Shown here: positions 1 to 8,704 of the stretch, piece after piece
Layout of the letters: each line of letters opens with the position of its first letter
Position numbering within the stretch: position 1 is the first letter of the stretch
Origin: a virus
Direction: 5' to 3' (one strand)
Virus record (IMG/VR): IMGVR_UViG_3300031951_001232
Location: 1-23,337 of that record
DNA length: 23,337 nucleotides
Position numbers and translations under genes: made by a program
Notes under the pieces: generated by a model
What the model was told of the DNA's origin: nothing
Databases searched by the model: none
The model's input: the letters and a program-made list of their open reading frames with translations, nothing else

Positions 1-657
1 AACAAAGAAATTGATATGCACATCAGCCATGTGGAATATGACATCAATGTAAATAAGAAGGCAATGGACAAGTTGGAGAAGCAACTTCGTGAATTGCACG
101 GAGAAATTAAGGTACTCGAAGCGACCAAGGCTGATATCCTCAATCAAATCAAGGAAGCTGAAGAACTGGAAGATACCTATGAGGCTTACAAGTATTATAT
201 GGAAGCCGTGGGTCGTGATGGGGTACCATACGAATTGATGTCACGGGCAATTCCAGCAATCGAATCCGAAATAAATAATATTTTAACACAGATTGCGGAG
301 TTCACGATTTCTCTTGAAGTGGACGGGAAGAACATTCTCGGGAAGCTGAACTACGACCACGAACGCATCTGGCCGTTGGAAAACTCGTCTGGAATGGAAC
401 GATTCATCAGTAGTCTCGCTATTCGGGTGGCATTGTTGAACGCCTCGAACCTTCCAAAGTCGAACTTTATGATTATTGACGAAGGGTTGGGTACCTTGGA
501 TGCAGAAAACCTGACGGCTATGCATACGATGTTCAGTATCTTAAAGGGTCAATTTGATTTCTTGGTAATTATCAGTCACTTAGATGTCGCACGAGATATG
601 GTGGACAAGGTAATTGAAATCAAGCGAGAGGACGGATTCTCGTATATTAATGTCTAA
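1..657 (+). CDS. gp46: gp46/SbcC/Rad50-like recombination ATPase subunit, 3' part
   Basis: The reading frame is open from base 1, so the gene begins upstream and only its C-terminal part (about 218 residues) is present; the Met at base 16 is internal. A charged helical stretch (bases about 16-300, end of the coiled coil) leads into the C-terminal ABC-type ATPase lobe. The lobe shows a degenerate signature motif SSGMERF (from base 385), a Walker B FMIIDEG followed by the D-loop LGTLD (bases about 466-501), and the H-loop IISHLD (about 568-585). In T4, gp46 pairs with the gp47 nuclease to resect DNA ends for recombination-dependent replication. No gp47 is visible here. The 41-base gap after the stop separates this replication/recombination gene from the structural genes. 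The Rad50/SbcC class is clear; the gp46 name rests on phage context. Confidence 0.85.
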   Translation, partial: NKEIDMHISHVEYDINVNKKAMDKLEKQLRELHGEIKVLEATKADILNQIKEAEELEDTYEAYKYYMEAVGRDGVPYELMSRAIPAIESEINNILTQIAEFTISLEVDGKNILGKLNYDHERIWPLENSSGMERFISSLAIRVALLNASNLPKSNFMIIDEGLGTLDAENLTAMHTMFSILKGQFDFLVIISHLDVARDMVDKVIEIKREDGFSYINV

Positions 658-661
658 CTCA

Positions 662-674
662 ACTATTTATATTG
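662..674 (+). promoter_or_regulatory. candidate late promoter element ACTATTTA upstream of the 699 gene
   Basis: The 41-base gap contains ACTATTTATATTG. The 8-mer ACTATTTA recurs in two other gaps, at 14932 and 20802, each 34-37 bases before a start codon. TATTTATA at 664-671 is also the exact reverse complement of the T4 late promoter core TATAAATA, so orientation is uncertain. Promoter activity is inferred from recurrence and spacing only. Confidence 0.4.
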
Positions 675-698
675 AGTTAGGACTCTAAACGAGACTGT

Positions 699-2513
699 AT
701 GGCAAAGACAAAAAAGACTATACAATTAAAAAACTTAGCACAATATGATGTATTAATTGAAGATACATCTGCGTCTTCTACATATTTTCAAGTAACGAAT
801 CTACCACCATCTTTTACTGGTGGTAGAAATTCGTTTTTGTTGGCAGGGTCATCCGCATTAAAATCTGCGTCTAATATTCAAATAGAAATACTAGATGCAG
901 ATGGAATACCTATTTTCCAAAACCCAATACAAAAATATGTACAAGGAAATTCTAGATTAGTTTCCGTCGAAGTTACAGAAAACACAGCTGTTGGGTTTGC
1001 TACTATCATTATATTGGGGCAAGCTACAGCATTACCAAATGGTCAACCAGTACCACCAGATTGGCAAAATTCATATAATGTTCGCTGGACTAAACAAATA
1101 CTAGTAGAGAGAAACTTAAGAAATTCCTCTCCACTTATATTAAGAGATACGCCAACGGTGCTTTCTGAAGAAAATAGATTGTATAGTGTATTAACTTCTT
1201 CGTATACAACAGCAAGTACACCGTTTACAGCAAGTTTGACTCCTACATTATATTCTGGGTTTCAAATTGGATATACAATTAAAGCAGAATCGCCAACAGT
1301 ATTTTCCGAAGATTATGTAGGTGGATATATAACAGGTTCTATGATTATAGACCAGGTAAGTGCAAGTTTGTATTTACCAATAACAGACATATTAAACACC
1401 ACAACTGCATTTAGTACTGGTGAATTAATTAAAACAACAGATGGTCGAATCGTAGACAAAATTTACTTACGAAGTGGTAGTTATACTACATCATTATTTG
1501 GGTCATCATCTGCAATAAAAACCACGGCCCAGTTGGTATATAATACATCAAGTATAAAAGATAATCATATTCCTGTATCGTATGCAAACCTTCGTTTAGT
1601 AAACTTGAATACAGTAAGTGGTGAAATATTTAAATTTAAAGTATATAGTAAAGTTTCTACTAATTTATCTGATTATAAATTGGTAGCAGAAGTACCAATA
1701 ACTACATCTGAGTTATTAGTAACCAGTTCTATTCGTGGTAATTTACCTATTGGCAATTTTTATGTAGTACCCACAGCATCAAATTGGTATTCTGATAGAT
1801 TAGAAACTAGTTCAAATGCGATATATACGATATCTGGGTCTGCTGCTTATTATAACCCAACTGTTACAAGTGTAAATCCGCCAATTACGATGTCTATTAC
1901 TGATAATGTATTATTACGGTCAATCCGTTCAGAAATACCAACATTTAATAATACAAACTATGCTGGATATCTATCGGCGAGTGGATACTTTATAGGAAAT
2001 AAAAAATCGGTACAACTATTCCCAACAACAGAATACACACTTCAGTTTGATGCATTCTATAAAAAAACAGTTGGTGCGGTAAATTTAACTGGTATAGAGT
2101 CAAAGGTTGATATTTATATCGTAGGGGTAGAAGGAACTAAAGTTATTGATAACAATCCTTTAGGACAAAAGATTGGTACATTAACACTACCTGCTGGAGC
2201 AGAAACATATTGGTATCAAGACCAAGAACTTAACTTTACACCACAATTAGCTACCGCTGGAAAAGTGGGTATCCGATTTGCTGTAAGTAACGGGTTTTGG
2301 TACTTTTCTGAAATATCATTAAAACCAGCATCGGATAGATTATTCGCACCAGATGAAGCACAGATTTTGGTACCGAACACTGAATATTTTAATGAATTGT
2401 TACAACATAAAATTGAATTCTTCGATATCAATAGCAATTCAACAGACATAGCTATAGAATCGATACCTACATTCTTCACAGGATCGAATATTGATTTGGG
2501 TACATTACCATGA
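699..2513 (+). CDS. putative virion structural protein, beta-rich, Ser/Thr-rich (604 aa)
   Basis: I do not recognise the family. The product is rich in Ser, Thr, Ile, Val, Tyr and Asn, has almost no Cys and shows no signal peptide. It has many short Thr/Ser runs such as TSSYTTAS (residues about 166-175) and SGSYTTSLFGSSS, the look of a beta-sandwich tail, fibre or head-decoration protein. An FTGGRNSFLLAG stretch lies near the N-terminus. Codon use differs from the capsid genes: ATA/ATT for Ile, AGA for Arg, TTT and AAT dominate, giving a low-GC stretch. The start at 699 follows the gap with the ACTATTTA element; the ribosome site is weak. Its stop overlaps the next start (ATGA), so the two genes are probably co-translated. 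A baseplate or fibre-associated role is inference. Confidence 0.6.
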   Translation: MAKTKKTIQLKNLAQYDVLIEDTSASSTYFQVTNLPPSFTGGRNSFLLAGSSALKSASNIQIEILDADGIPIFQNPIQKYVQGNSRLVSVEVTENTAVGFATIIILGQATALPNGQPVPPDWQNSYNVRWTKQILVERNLRNSSPLILRDTPTVLSEENRLYSVLTSSYTTASTPFTASLTPTLYSGFQIGYTIKAESPTVFSEDYVGGYITGSMIIDQVSASLYLPITDILNTTTAFSTGELIKTTDGRIVDKIYLRSGSYTTSLFGSSSAIKTTAQLVYNTSSIKDNHIPVSYANLRLVNLNTVSGEIFKFKVYSKVSTNLSDYKLVAEVPITTSELLVTSSIRGNLPIGNFYVVPTASNWYSDRLETSSNAIYTISGSAAYYNPTVTSVNPPITMSITDNVLLRSIRSEIPTFNNTNYAGYLSASGYFIGNKKSVQLFPTTEYTLQFDAFYKKTVGAVNLTGIESKVDIYIVGVEGTKVIDNNPLGQKIGTLTLPAGAETYWYQDQELNFTPQLATAGKVGIRFAVSNGFWYFSEISLKPASDRLFAPDEAQILVPNTEYFNELLQHKIEFFDINSNSTDIAIESIPTFFTGSNIDLGTLP

Positions 2514-5398
2514 AGCAATTAACTAAAGAACAACTTAGTTTCTTATTACAGTTTCCAACTGGACATAGACTCCAAGTTGGAGCGTTAAGTTATATCGAAA
2601 AGCACAAAATTCAAGATGTCGATATTTTGTTTGAAGCAACTAAAGCTACACAAAATATTATTGATGTATTTAATAAGAAGTTAGAAGTATTAGACGAAAA
2701 GAAAAGAAAGAAGTGTACCATCTATCCTACTGATTCTGGAAATAAGATTCGTAAAAAGTGTAAACAAGCTCACATTTGGGGTATTCACTATGCCCCAGTA
2801 TGGAATCGATATGTTCAACCAGAACCAACCACACCAGACACGGGTACCGATAGTGGTGATAGTGGGGCTGATGTCGGCGGTGGAGAAGCGGGCGGTGATG
2901 CTGGGGGTGTAGCAGAACGAAAGGGCATTGCTGGGTCACGATTTACATATCCAATGTCTAGTGGACCGGATGATGACTATCAACTAAAAGATGAAGCGAT
3001 GTCTAGCACTGAACGGATGCGTAGATTCAACAAGCGTCATCCAGAAAAGGTACGAAAGTATTTAAAGAAAACACAAGATGATCGTGTAGCTCGTAACCGC
3101 GACCGTCGTAAAGCAGTTGAAAAGCACGGAAAAGCTAAGATGAAGAACCACGATGTACATCATCCAAATGGTGCACAAAATGGTAACTGGAAGTTAGCGA
3201 AAAAAGACCACGGACGAGATAAGAAGAACGAAAATATAGAATATGTGTATTTGTCTGAATTAGCCGAAGGGTTTGTACCAAACGGCAGTTGGACTCTTAT
3301 ATACGAAGGTGGTGCGGCTGGACATATGGCACATCCATACGAAGACGACTCGTTATCATTTGCCGATGTCAAGGATATGGTCACTCGTGGACTTGTTGGA
3401 GACTTGGGAGCAGAAGAACCAGTAACCGAAAAGCTTGATGGTCAAAACATTATGTTTACCGTTAAAGAAGGTCAAGTATTCTTCGCCCGTAACAAGGGAC
3501 AAGTCAAGAACAAAGGACAAAATGCACTTGACGTAGCGGGTATCCGTAATATGTTCGCCGGTCGTGGGGATATCGAAAAGGCATTTACTGGGGCTGCAGA
3601 TGATTTACAAAGTGCAATTGATGCACTTCCAGAAGATGAACGAAATAAGATGTTCGCTGATGGTTCAAAATTTATGAATGTTGAAATAGTATTCCCAGAT
3701 ACTAAGAATGTTATTCCATACGACAAGTCGGTATTAGTGTTTCACGGTACGGTTGAATATGACAATGAAGGTAATGAAATTAAGCGGTCAGTCGAAGATG
3801 GTCGTGAATTGTCTGACCAACTTACCAAAGTGAATGCACAAAAGCAAAAGACATTTGGTATTTCTGGTCCAAAGACAATAAGTTTCAGCGATGCACAGAC
3901 AGTAGAAAATAAAAATGCATTGAAGAAAATCGGTGCACGAATTTCCCAATTACAGAAAGAATATGAATTAGACGATAAATCTACTATTGAAGATTATAAG
4001 ACAAAGTGGTGGGAAGATAAACTTATTCAAATTTCCCAAGAAACTGGTTTGGAATTTACTAAAGAAGAATTTGATGGTATGATTCGTCGATGGTCATTAG
4101 GTGATAAGAAATTTAAAGTTTCTGACATCGAAGACGCAGAAAAGAAAAAGTGGTTCCGTCAATTTGAAGGAAGTGAATTAAAAAGTATGCAACGGGAAGC
4201 TGTTCGTCCCCTAGAAAGTATATTTTTACAAGTTGGCGCGTTATCACTTCGTCGAGTTACAGACTTCTTATCAGCAAATAATCCAGAACTTGCCAAGAAG
4301 TTAAAGGCAGAAGTATTAGATACGATTAAACAAATCCAACAAACGGGCGATGCAAACAAATTAGCTGCGTTACAAATTCAATTAGAACGCTTACAAGATA
4401 TCGGAATGGATAAGATTGTTCCGACCGAAGGTATGGTCTTTATGTATAAGGGTAAGCCATACAAGTTTACTGGGACATTCGCACCGGTCAATCAAATCTT
4501 GGGTACATTGAAGTTCGACAAGGGTAAAGCACAGCTAGTAGATGAACCAGAAGAAACTCCAAAAGAAGAACCAACAACAAAACCAGCGGAAGGTAAGCAA
4601 CGCACTGTCGCAGTATTTACTGGTAGATTCCAACCATTCCACGCTGGTCACTATAGTATCTATAAGTCGATGGTAGACAAGTTTGGTAAGGAAAATGTAT
4701 ATATTGCATCAAGCGACAAGACAGAAGCTGGAAAGTCTCCGTTTAGATTCAATGACAAGAAAGAGATTATGACTCAGATGTTTAATATCCCAGAAGATAT
4801 GGTGGTTCAGGTTAAGAATCCATATGCACCAAAAGAAATTCTTGAAAAACTTCCACCAGAAACCGTTTATGTCACTGCGGTTAGTCAGAAGGATGCGAAA
4901 CGACTAGGTGGTAAGTATTTCAAACCATATGACGCAAAAAGTTCAAAGAAAGGATTCGCTGAACAAGGATACTTTATGGTCGCACCAGAACTGAAGGTTG
5001 ACATTGATGGAAAGAACATCAGTGGAACCCAACTTCGTGCAATATTTGGTAATCCAAACATTACTGATGAAGTCAAGCAAGAAATCTTTGCGAAGGTGTA
5101 TGGTAAGTTCGACCAAGACATTTTTAATAAAATAGTCAAAACAACCACTAAATCGGAAGAAGAATTGAAGATTACCAAACAATTCGCAGAGCCAGAAAAA
5201 GATAAAAAGAAAGTACAAGAACCAAAAGCACCACAGCAAAAGAAAACACCAGTGGGACAACAATCAACTGACCCAGATTTTTATAAGCCAGGCCAAACTT
5301 GGCAAACTGCCGGTGGTAACTTTGGTGGAAAAAATAAGCAAAATCAAGTAAGATATTTTGGGTCGGAAGAAAAAGCTAAAGTATTTGCAACCAAGTGA
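2510..5398 (+). CDS. multidomain protein: HNH-like patch, ligase-like nucleotidyltransferase and NMNAT-like cytidylyltransferase (962 aa)
   Basis: Starts inside the previous stop (ATGA). Residues 1-100 form a basic N-terminal region, then a Gly/Asp-rich linker (about 103-138). Residues 187-235 are very basic and include HDVHHPNG (from H214), reminiscent of HNH nuclease cores. KLDGQN at 308-313 fits motif I (KxDG, nucleotide-accepting lysine K308) of DNA/RNA ligases. VEIVFPD (about 391-397) and TEGMVFMYKGKPYKF (639-653) could be motifs III/IV and V. Residues 699-870 are a cytidylyltransferase-like domain: GRFQPFHAGH (705-714) is the nucleotide-binding HxGH signature of NadM/NMNAT-type enzymes, and ISGTQLR (837-843) the second (ISxTxxR) motif. 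The tail (926-962) carries a KPGQTW module shared with two other proteins here. Cytidylyltransferase genes occur in marine T4-like phages. The NMNAT-like domain is secure; the ligase-like assignment is likely; substrate is unknown. Confidence 0.8.
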   Translation: MKQLTKEQLSFLLQFPTGHRLQVGALSYIEKHKIQDVDILFEATKATQNIIDVFNKKLEVLDEKKRKKCTIYPTDSGNKIRKKCKQAHIWGIHYAPVWNRYVQPEPTTPDTGTDSGDSGADVGGGEAGGDAGGVAERKGIAGSRFTYPMSSGPDDDYQLKDEAMSSTERMRRFNKRHPEKVRKYLKKTQDDRVARNRDRRKAVEKHGKAKMKNHDVHHPNGAQNGNWKLAKKDHGRDKKNENIEYVYLSELAEGFVPNGSWTLIYEGGAAGHMAHPYEDDSLSFADVKDMVTRGLVGDLGAEEPVTEKLDGQNIMFTVKEGQVFFARNKGQVKNKGQNALDVAGIRNMFAGRGDIEKAFTGAADDLQSAIDALPEDERNKMFADGSKFMNVEIVFPDTKNVIPYDKSVLVFHGTVEYDNEGNEIKRSVEDGRELSDQLTKVNAQKQKTFGISGPKTISFSDAQTVENKNALKKIGARISQLQKEYELDDKSTIEDYKTKWWEDKLIQISQETGLEFTKEEFDGMIRRWSLGDKKFKVSDIEDAEKKKWFRQFEGSELKSMQREAVRPLESIFLQVGALSLRRVTDFLSANNPELAKKLKAEVLDTIKQIQQTGDANKLAALQIQLERLQDIGMDKIVPTEGMVFMYKGKPYKFTGTFAPVNQILGTLKFDKGKAQLVDEPEETPKEEPTTKPAEGKQRTVAVFTGRFQPFHAGHYSIYKSMVDKFGKENVYIASSDKTEAGKSPFRFNDKKEIMTQMFNIPEDMVVQVKNPYAPKEILEKLPPETVYVTAVSQKDAKRLGGKYFKPYDAKSSKKGFAEQGYFMVAPELKVDIDGKNISGTQLRAIFGNPNITDEVKQEIFAKVYGKFDQDIFNKIVKTTTKSEEELKITKQFAEPEKDKKKVQEPKAPQQKKTPVGQQSTDPDFYKPGQTWQTAGGNFGGKNKQNQVRYFGSEEKAKVFATK

Positions 5399-5404
5399 GG
5401 TTAT

Positions 5405-6049
5405 ATGTTTAAAAATCAAGATGCACTAAATGATGTTCGTCGTAAAGTAGCAGAAAAATTGAAGAGTGATGACCAACGATTGGTATTTGGTTGGCGAGGT
5501 GAAGCAGAACCCACTCGTAAAGAAGGTGATGTGTGGGAAGATATCAATGGTAAAAAGTGGACTATTAAAAATGGTATTCGTCAAACTGTTACTAAGTTAG
5601 ACGATGCCAAAACACCACATTGGTGTCCAAAGTGCAGTAAGCCAATGAATCATCGGTTTGATATCAAGTTCTGGCGCATCCGAGGTCATTGCTTTGATTG
5701 TAATGTAAAATTTGAAACAGAACTTCGTCGTCAGGGTAAGTGGAAAGACTTCGAACAAAAGATAATGTTGCGTAACTATATATCCGCTGCAAAAGATAGA
5801 CTTCAAGAGTTGCAACATTACCTCACTAACCTAAGTAAACCAGAATATTTGTTAATGAACGAAACTGAAAAAACTGTATTGATGTTTGAAAAATGGGATG
5901 TTGATTTAGACACTGTAAGAAAAGATTTAACGGACGAAATTGAATTGATAACAAAGAATTTAGCAGAAACCATAGAAAAGTACGGAACTGGAGAAGATAA
6001 TGAAACGGAAAACGAAGTCGTTACTGGAACGGACGAAACTAATAGCTGA
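5405..6049 (+). CDS. zinc-ribbon protein with N-terminal KxGDxW module (214 aa)
   Basis: Unknown function. C74PKC77 and C96FDC99 form a four-cysteine zinc ribbon separated by a basic, aromatic loop. Residues 39-57 (KEGDVWEDINGKKW...NG) resemble the C-terminal modules of the 962-aa and 397-aa proteins of this window. The rest is helical and charged, ending in an acidic, Thr-rich tail (from about residue 195). GAGGT at about 5396-5401 supports the start at 5405. I recall similar proteins next to the terminase gene in marine T4-like phages, which would fit a packaging or head role, but this is context only. The last 50 bases overlap the next gene in a different frame. Confidence 0.75.
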   Translation: MFKNQDALNDVRRKVAEKLKSDDQRLVFGWRGEAEPTRKEGDVWEDINGKKWTIKNGIRQTVTKLDDAKTPHWCPKCSKPMNHRFDIKFWRIRGHCFDCNVKFETELRRQGKWKDFEQKIMLRNYISAAKDRLQELQHYLTNLSKPEYLLMNETEKTVLMFEKWDVDLDTVRKDLTDEIELITKNLAETIEKYGTGEDNETENEVVTGTDETNS

Positions 6050-6668
6050 GACTATCACCGCTGTACTACCACTCGCTAAAATTGCATTAGTAGCGGCCGG
6101 TGTCTTAGCATTAGTAATGATGTTCAAGGTCAATAAGACCGAAGATGAGATGGACAAGTATATTGCTGAATACAAGGTATTTCAAGCAAAGGCTGAACAA
6201 GCTACAGAACTTGCTGACAGTTTGTCACAAGAAATTGTTATTGCCGATAATGAAGCTAGAGCGGCAGTCAGTCGAGCACAAGTACTTGGTCGTCAAGTCA
6301 ATTCATTGAAGAATGAAACATTAAGCATGGAAGAGCGAGCAACTGTTATGCAAGAAACACTTCTTGACACATTAGAATTGGCTCGTCAAATCCTACCATT
6401 GAAAGATTCTATTATCGCAAAACAAAAGAAAACGATTGACGCACAAGGTACCCAAGTCACCGAACTTGAAAGTGCATTATCAAGTAAGGACAATGCTTTG
6501 CGTATGGCAATGATGCGTGGGGACAGTCTCCAAGCAGTTATCAATCTCATTCCACCTGCCCCAAAGAATCCTAACCGTATGTTCGGTATTAAGTTACCGA
6601 GTCGAAAGGCATCATTCGCAGTTGGATTAGCAATGGGTCTTGGAGCGAGCATTCTTGTAATCAAGTAG
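6000..6668 (+). CDS. membrane-anchored coiled-coil protein (222 aa)
   Basis: No family recognised. A basic N-terminus is followed by a hydrophobic segment at about residues 20-42 (LPLAKIALVAAGVLALVMMF), then a long heptad-like, Ala/Glu/Gln-rich helical region (about 45-175), a Pro-rich break (IPPAPKNPN) and a second hydrophobic segment at the C-terminus (about 204-222, Gly/Ala-rich). Such N- and C-terminal membrane helices joined by a coiled coil recall spanin-like or envelope-associated phage proteins. No lipobox was seen. The start at 6000 lies 50 bases inside the previous gene, but GGAG at 5990-5993, six bases before the ATG, supports it. The gene ends seven bases before the terminase start. 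Confidence 0.7.
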   Translation: MKRKTKSLLERTKLIAETITAVLPLAKIALVAAGVLALVMMFKVNKTEDEMDKYIAEYKVFQAKAEQATELADSLSQEIVIADNEARAAVSRAQVLGRQVNSLKNETLSMEERATVMQETLLDTLELARQILPLKDSIIAKQKKTIDAQGTQVTELESALSSKDNALRMAMMRGDSLQAVINLIPPAPKNPNRMFGIKLPSRKASFAVGLAMGLGASILVIK

Positions 6669-6675
6669 AGGTTTT

Positions 6676-8265
6676 ATGAACGCAACAGCACAACAGTTAC
6701 GTGACAAAATTAAAGAAGAATTTAAGAAGTGTGCGATAGACCCATCATATTTCTTATCAAGGTATTCGTATATCCAACACCCGATTCGTGGTCGGGTGTT
6801 GTTTGATTTATACCACTACCAAAAAGATGCATTAAAAGATTTTGAAAATCACGATTATAATATTGTTCTCAAAGGTCGTCAGATTGGTATTTCCACATTA
6901 GTAGCAGGATACGCATTGTGGTTAATGTTGTTTCATAAAGATAAGAATATTCTTGTTATCGCAACCAAACAAGAAACTGCAAAGAACTTGGTGACCAAAG
7001 TAAAGTTTATGCATGATAATTTACCTGTATGGTTACGGGGTTCAATTGTTACAAATAACAAACTATCATTACAATTTGCAAACGGTTCTCAGATTAAGGC
7101 AGTAGCATCCAGTCCAGATGCCGGCCGTTCTGAAGCACTGTCACTTCTCATCCTCGACGAAGCCGCGTTTATTGATGCGGCTGATATAATCTGGACCGCA
7201 GCATCCAGTACACTGTCAACTGGTGGAAAGGCAATTCTGTTGTCTACCCCGAATGGCGTCGGTAATTTTTTTCACAAGATGTGGCAGCAAGCAGAAACAA
7301 AAACTAATAATTTTAATCCTATATTATTAGATTGGAAAGTACACCCAGAACGCGACCAAGCATGGCGTGACCGTCAAACGGAATTGATGGGAGAATTACA
7401 GGCAATTCAAGAACATGATGCATCATTCATCTTTTCTGGTAATACGGTTATCCCCGCAGAAATTATAGAGTTTTATAAATCGTCATTTGTCCAAGAACCT
7501 ATATCGAAAGAAGGATTTGATGGTAATCTTTGGGTATGGGAATACCCCAGCCCATCAAAGACATATATTGTTTCCGCTGACGTATCCCGTGGAGATGGTG
7601 AAGACTATTCCACTTTCCATGTAATTGATGTAGAAACATCTACCCAAGTTGCAGAATATAAGGGAAAGGTCGAAACTAAACAGTTTGGAAATATGTTAGT
7701 GTCCATCGCAACCCAATATAATGACGCCCTTCTCATCCCCGATAATAGTAGTATCGGATGGAACGCCATCCAACAGATTATTGATCGTGGATACCGCAAT
7801 CTCTTCTATATGTCTAGAGACTTACAATATGTGGATGTAGAACACCAGTTAAATAGAAAGTATTTAAAAGAAGATAAGATGACATCATTGGTGCCTGGAT
7901 TTATGATTTCTCAACGAACCAGACCACTGATTATCGCTAGATTAAAAGAATATATGTTGGATAATTCGTTTACTATTCGGTCAAGTCGGATGATTGCGGA
8001 ATTGGAGACATTTATCTGGAAGAATGGTAGACCAGAAGCGCTTGGCGGATATAACGATGACTTGGTTCTTGCTCTTTGTATAGGACTTTGGGTACGAGAC
8101 ACAGCCCTCAGATTACGCCAAGAAGGCATAGAATTGACCAAATTAGCGTTAGATAACACCAAATATCAAATGGGTAGTATGGTATACACAAATAAGAATT
8201 TAAATCACAATCCGTATGAGATGCAAATAGGTCAGGAAAAGGAAAATTTACGGTGGTTACTGTAA
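6676..8265 (+). CDS. gp17: terminase large subunit (gp17-like packaging ATPase/nuclease)
   Basis: The motor that drives DNA into the prohead through the portal and cuts the concatemer. The ATPase lobe has a P-loop KGRQIGIST (66-74), Walker B LLILDEA (catalytic E162) and a coupling motif LLSTPNG (188-194). The RNase-H-like nuclease lobe has SADVSRGDGEDYS (D302), LIPDNSS (D356) and NDDLVLA (D461/D462) as candidate metal ligands. At 529 aa it is shorter than T4 gp17 (610 aa). The usual Walker A lysine before Ser is replaced by Ile72, while Lys66 sits at the head of the loop as in lambda gpA. GAGG just before 6676 serves as ribosome site. No small terminase (gp16) is recognised in the window. Confidence 0.96.
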   Translation: MNATAQQLRDKIKEEFKKCAIDPSYFLSRYSYIQHPIRGRVLFDLYHYQKDALKDFENHDYNIVLKGRQIGISTLVAGYALWLMLFHKDKNILVIATKQETAKNLVTKVKFMHDNLPVWLRGSIVTNNKLSLQFANGSQIKAVASSPDAGRSEALSLLILDEAAFIDAADIIWTAASSTLSTGGKAILLSTPNGVGNFFHKMWQQAETKTNNFNPILLDWKVHPERDQAWRDRQTELMGELQAIQEHDASFIFSGNTVIPAEIIEFYKSSFVQEPISKEGFDGNLWVWEYPSPSKTYIVSADVSRGDGEDYSTFHVIDVETSTQVAEYKGKVETKQFGNMLVSIATQYNDALLIPDNSSIGWNAIQQIIDRGYRNLFYMSRDLQYVDVEHQLNRKYLKEDKMTSLVPGFMISQRTRPLIIARLKEYMLDNSFTIRSSRMIAELETFIWKNGRPEALGGYNDDLVLALCIGLWVRDTALRLRQEGIELTKLALDNTKYQMGSMVYTNKNLNHNPYEMQIGQEKENLRWLL

Positions 8266-8317
8266 ATACATTATACTTATATATTAGTATCATTATATAC
8301 CATTTTTGGGACAGAAT

Positions 8318-8704
8318 ATGAAGAAAGAAGAACTTAGACAAATGATTCGTGAAGAACTCAAATCTGTTTTAAGTGAACAAGCGTATCAATGGTGGTTGAA
8401 GCCAGCAGAATCAGAAACCGAAGACGCTCACCTAAACCCAAGTCAAGTTCACGAAGAAATATGTGAAGGAGAGGGATGTCTTGACGAAAAGTCTGTTCCA
8501 CAACCATACAATCGTAAAGGCGCTCGTAAAATGACCAGGTCCCAAGTTGAACTTCGTAAAAAGATTGGTCAAGCTATGATGCGGGATGAAAAGAAAGTTA
8601 GTAAGTTCCGTAAAAAGTATGGTGACGAATGGAAAGATTATCTTTGGGCATCCGCTTCTGCCGCAGCATTCAGACAAAGTGGTAGTAAAAAAGACAAAAA
8701 ATAA
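8318..8704 (+). CDS. small basic protein with MKKEELRQMIREEL N-terminus (128 aa)
   Basis: Conserved type of unknown function. I prefer the ATG at 8318 over an in-frame TTG at 8306, because GGGA at 8308-8311 would then serve as ribosome site. The N-terminus (LRQMIREEL) resembles that of the 15850 gene product and may be a prohead-targeting segment with a possible gp21 site after IRE (residue 12). The middle is acidic with two Cys (CEGEGC). The C-terminal half is basic: YNRKGARKMTRSQ, then KFRKKYGDEWKDYLWA, ending in a Lys tail. A 52-base AT-rich gap precedes it, and its stop shares a base with the next start (TAATG). A role inside the head or in DNA binding is inference. Confidence 0.7.
   Translation: MKKEELRQMIREELKSVLSEQAYQWWLKPAESETEDAHLNPSQVHEEICEGEGCLDEKSVPQPYNRKGARKMTRSQVELRKKIGQAMMRDEKKVSKFRKKYGDEWKDYLWASASAAAFRQSGSKKDKK

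Noticed and set aside
2570-4250. LQVGALS occurring twice in the 962-aa protein (residues 21-27 and 573-579)
   Set aside because: Seven residues without flanking similarity and with different codons; more likely chance than a duplicated domain.
8306-8317. TTG start adding four residues to the 8318 gene
   Set aside because: The ATG at 8318 with GGGA before it is simpler and yields the usual MKKEEL-type N-terminus.
8266-8317. AT-rich gap (TTATACTTATATATTAGTAT) as an origin or strong promoter
   Set aside because: It is only 52 bases long and has no repeats or clear match to the ACTATTTA element; a weak promoter cannot be excluded.
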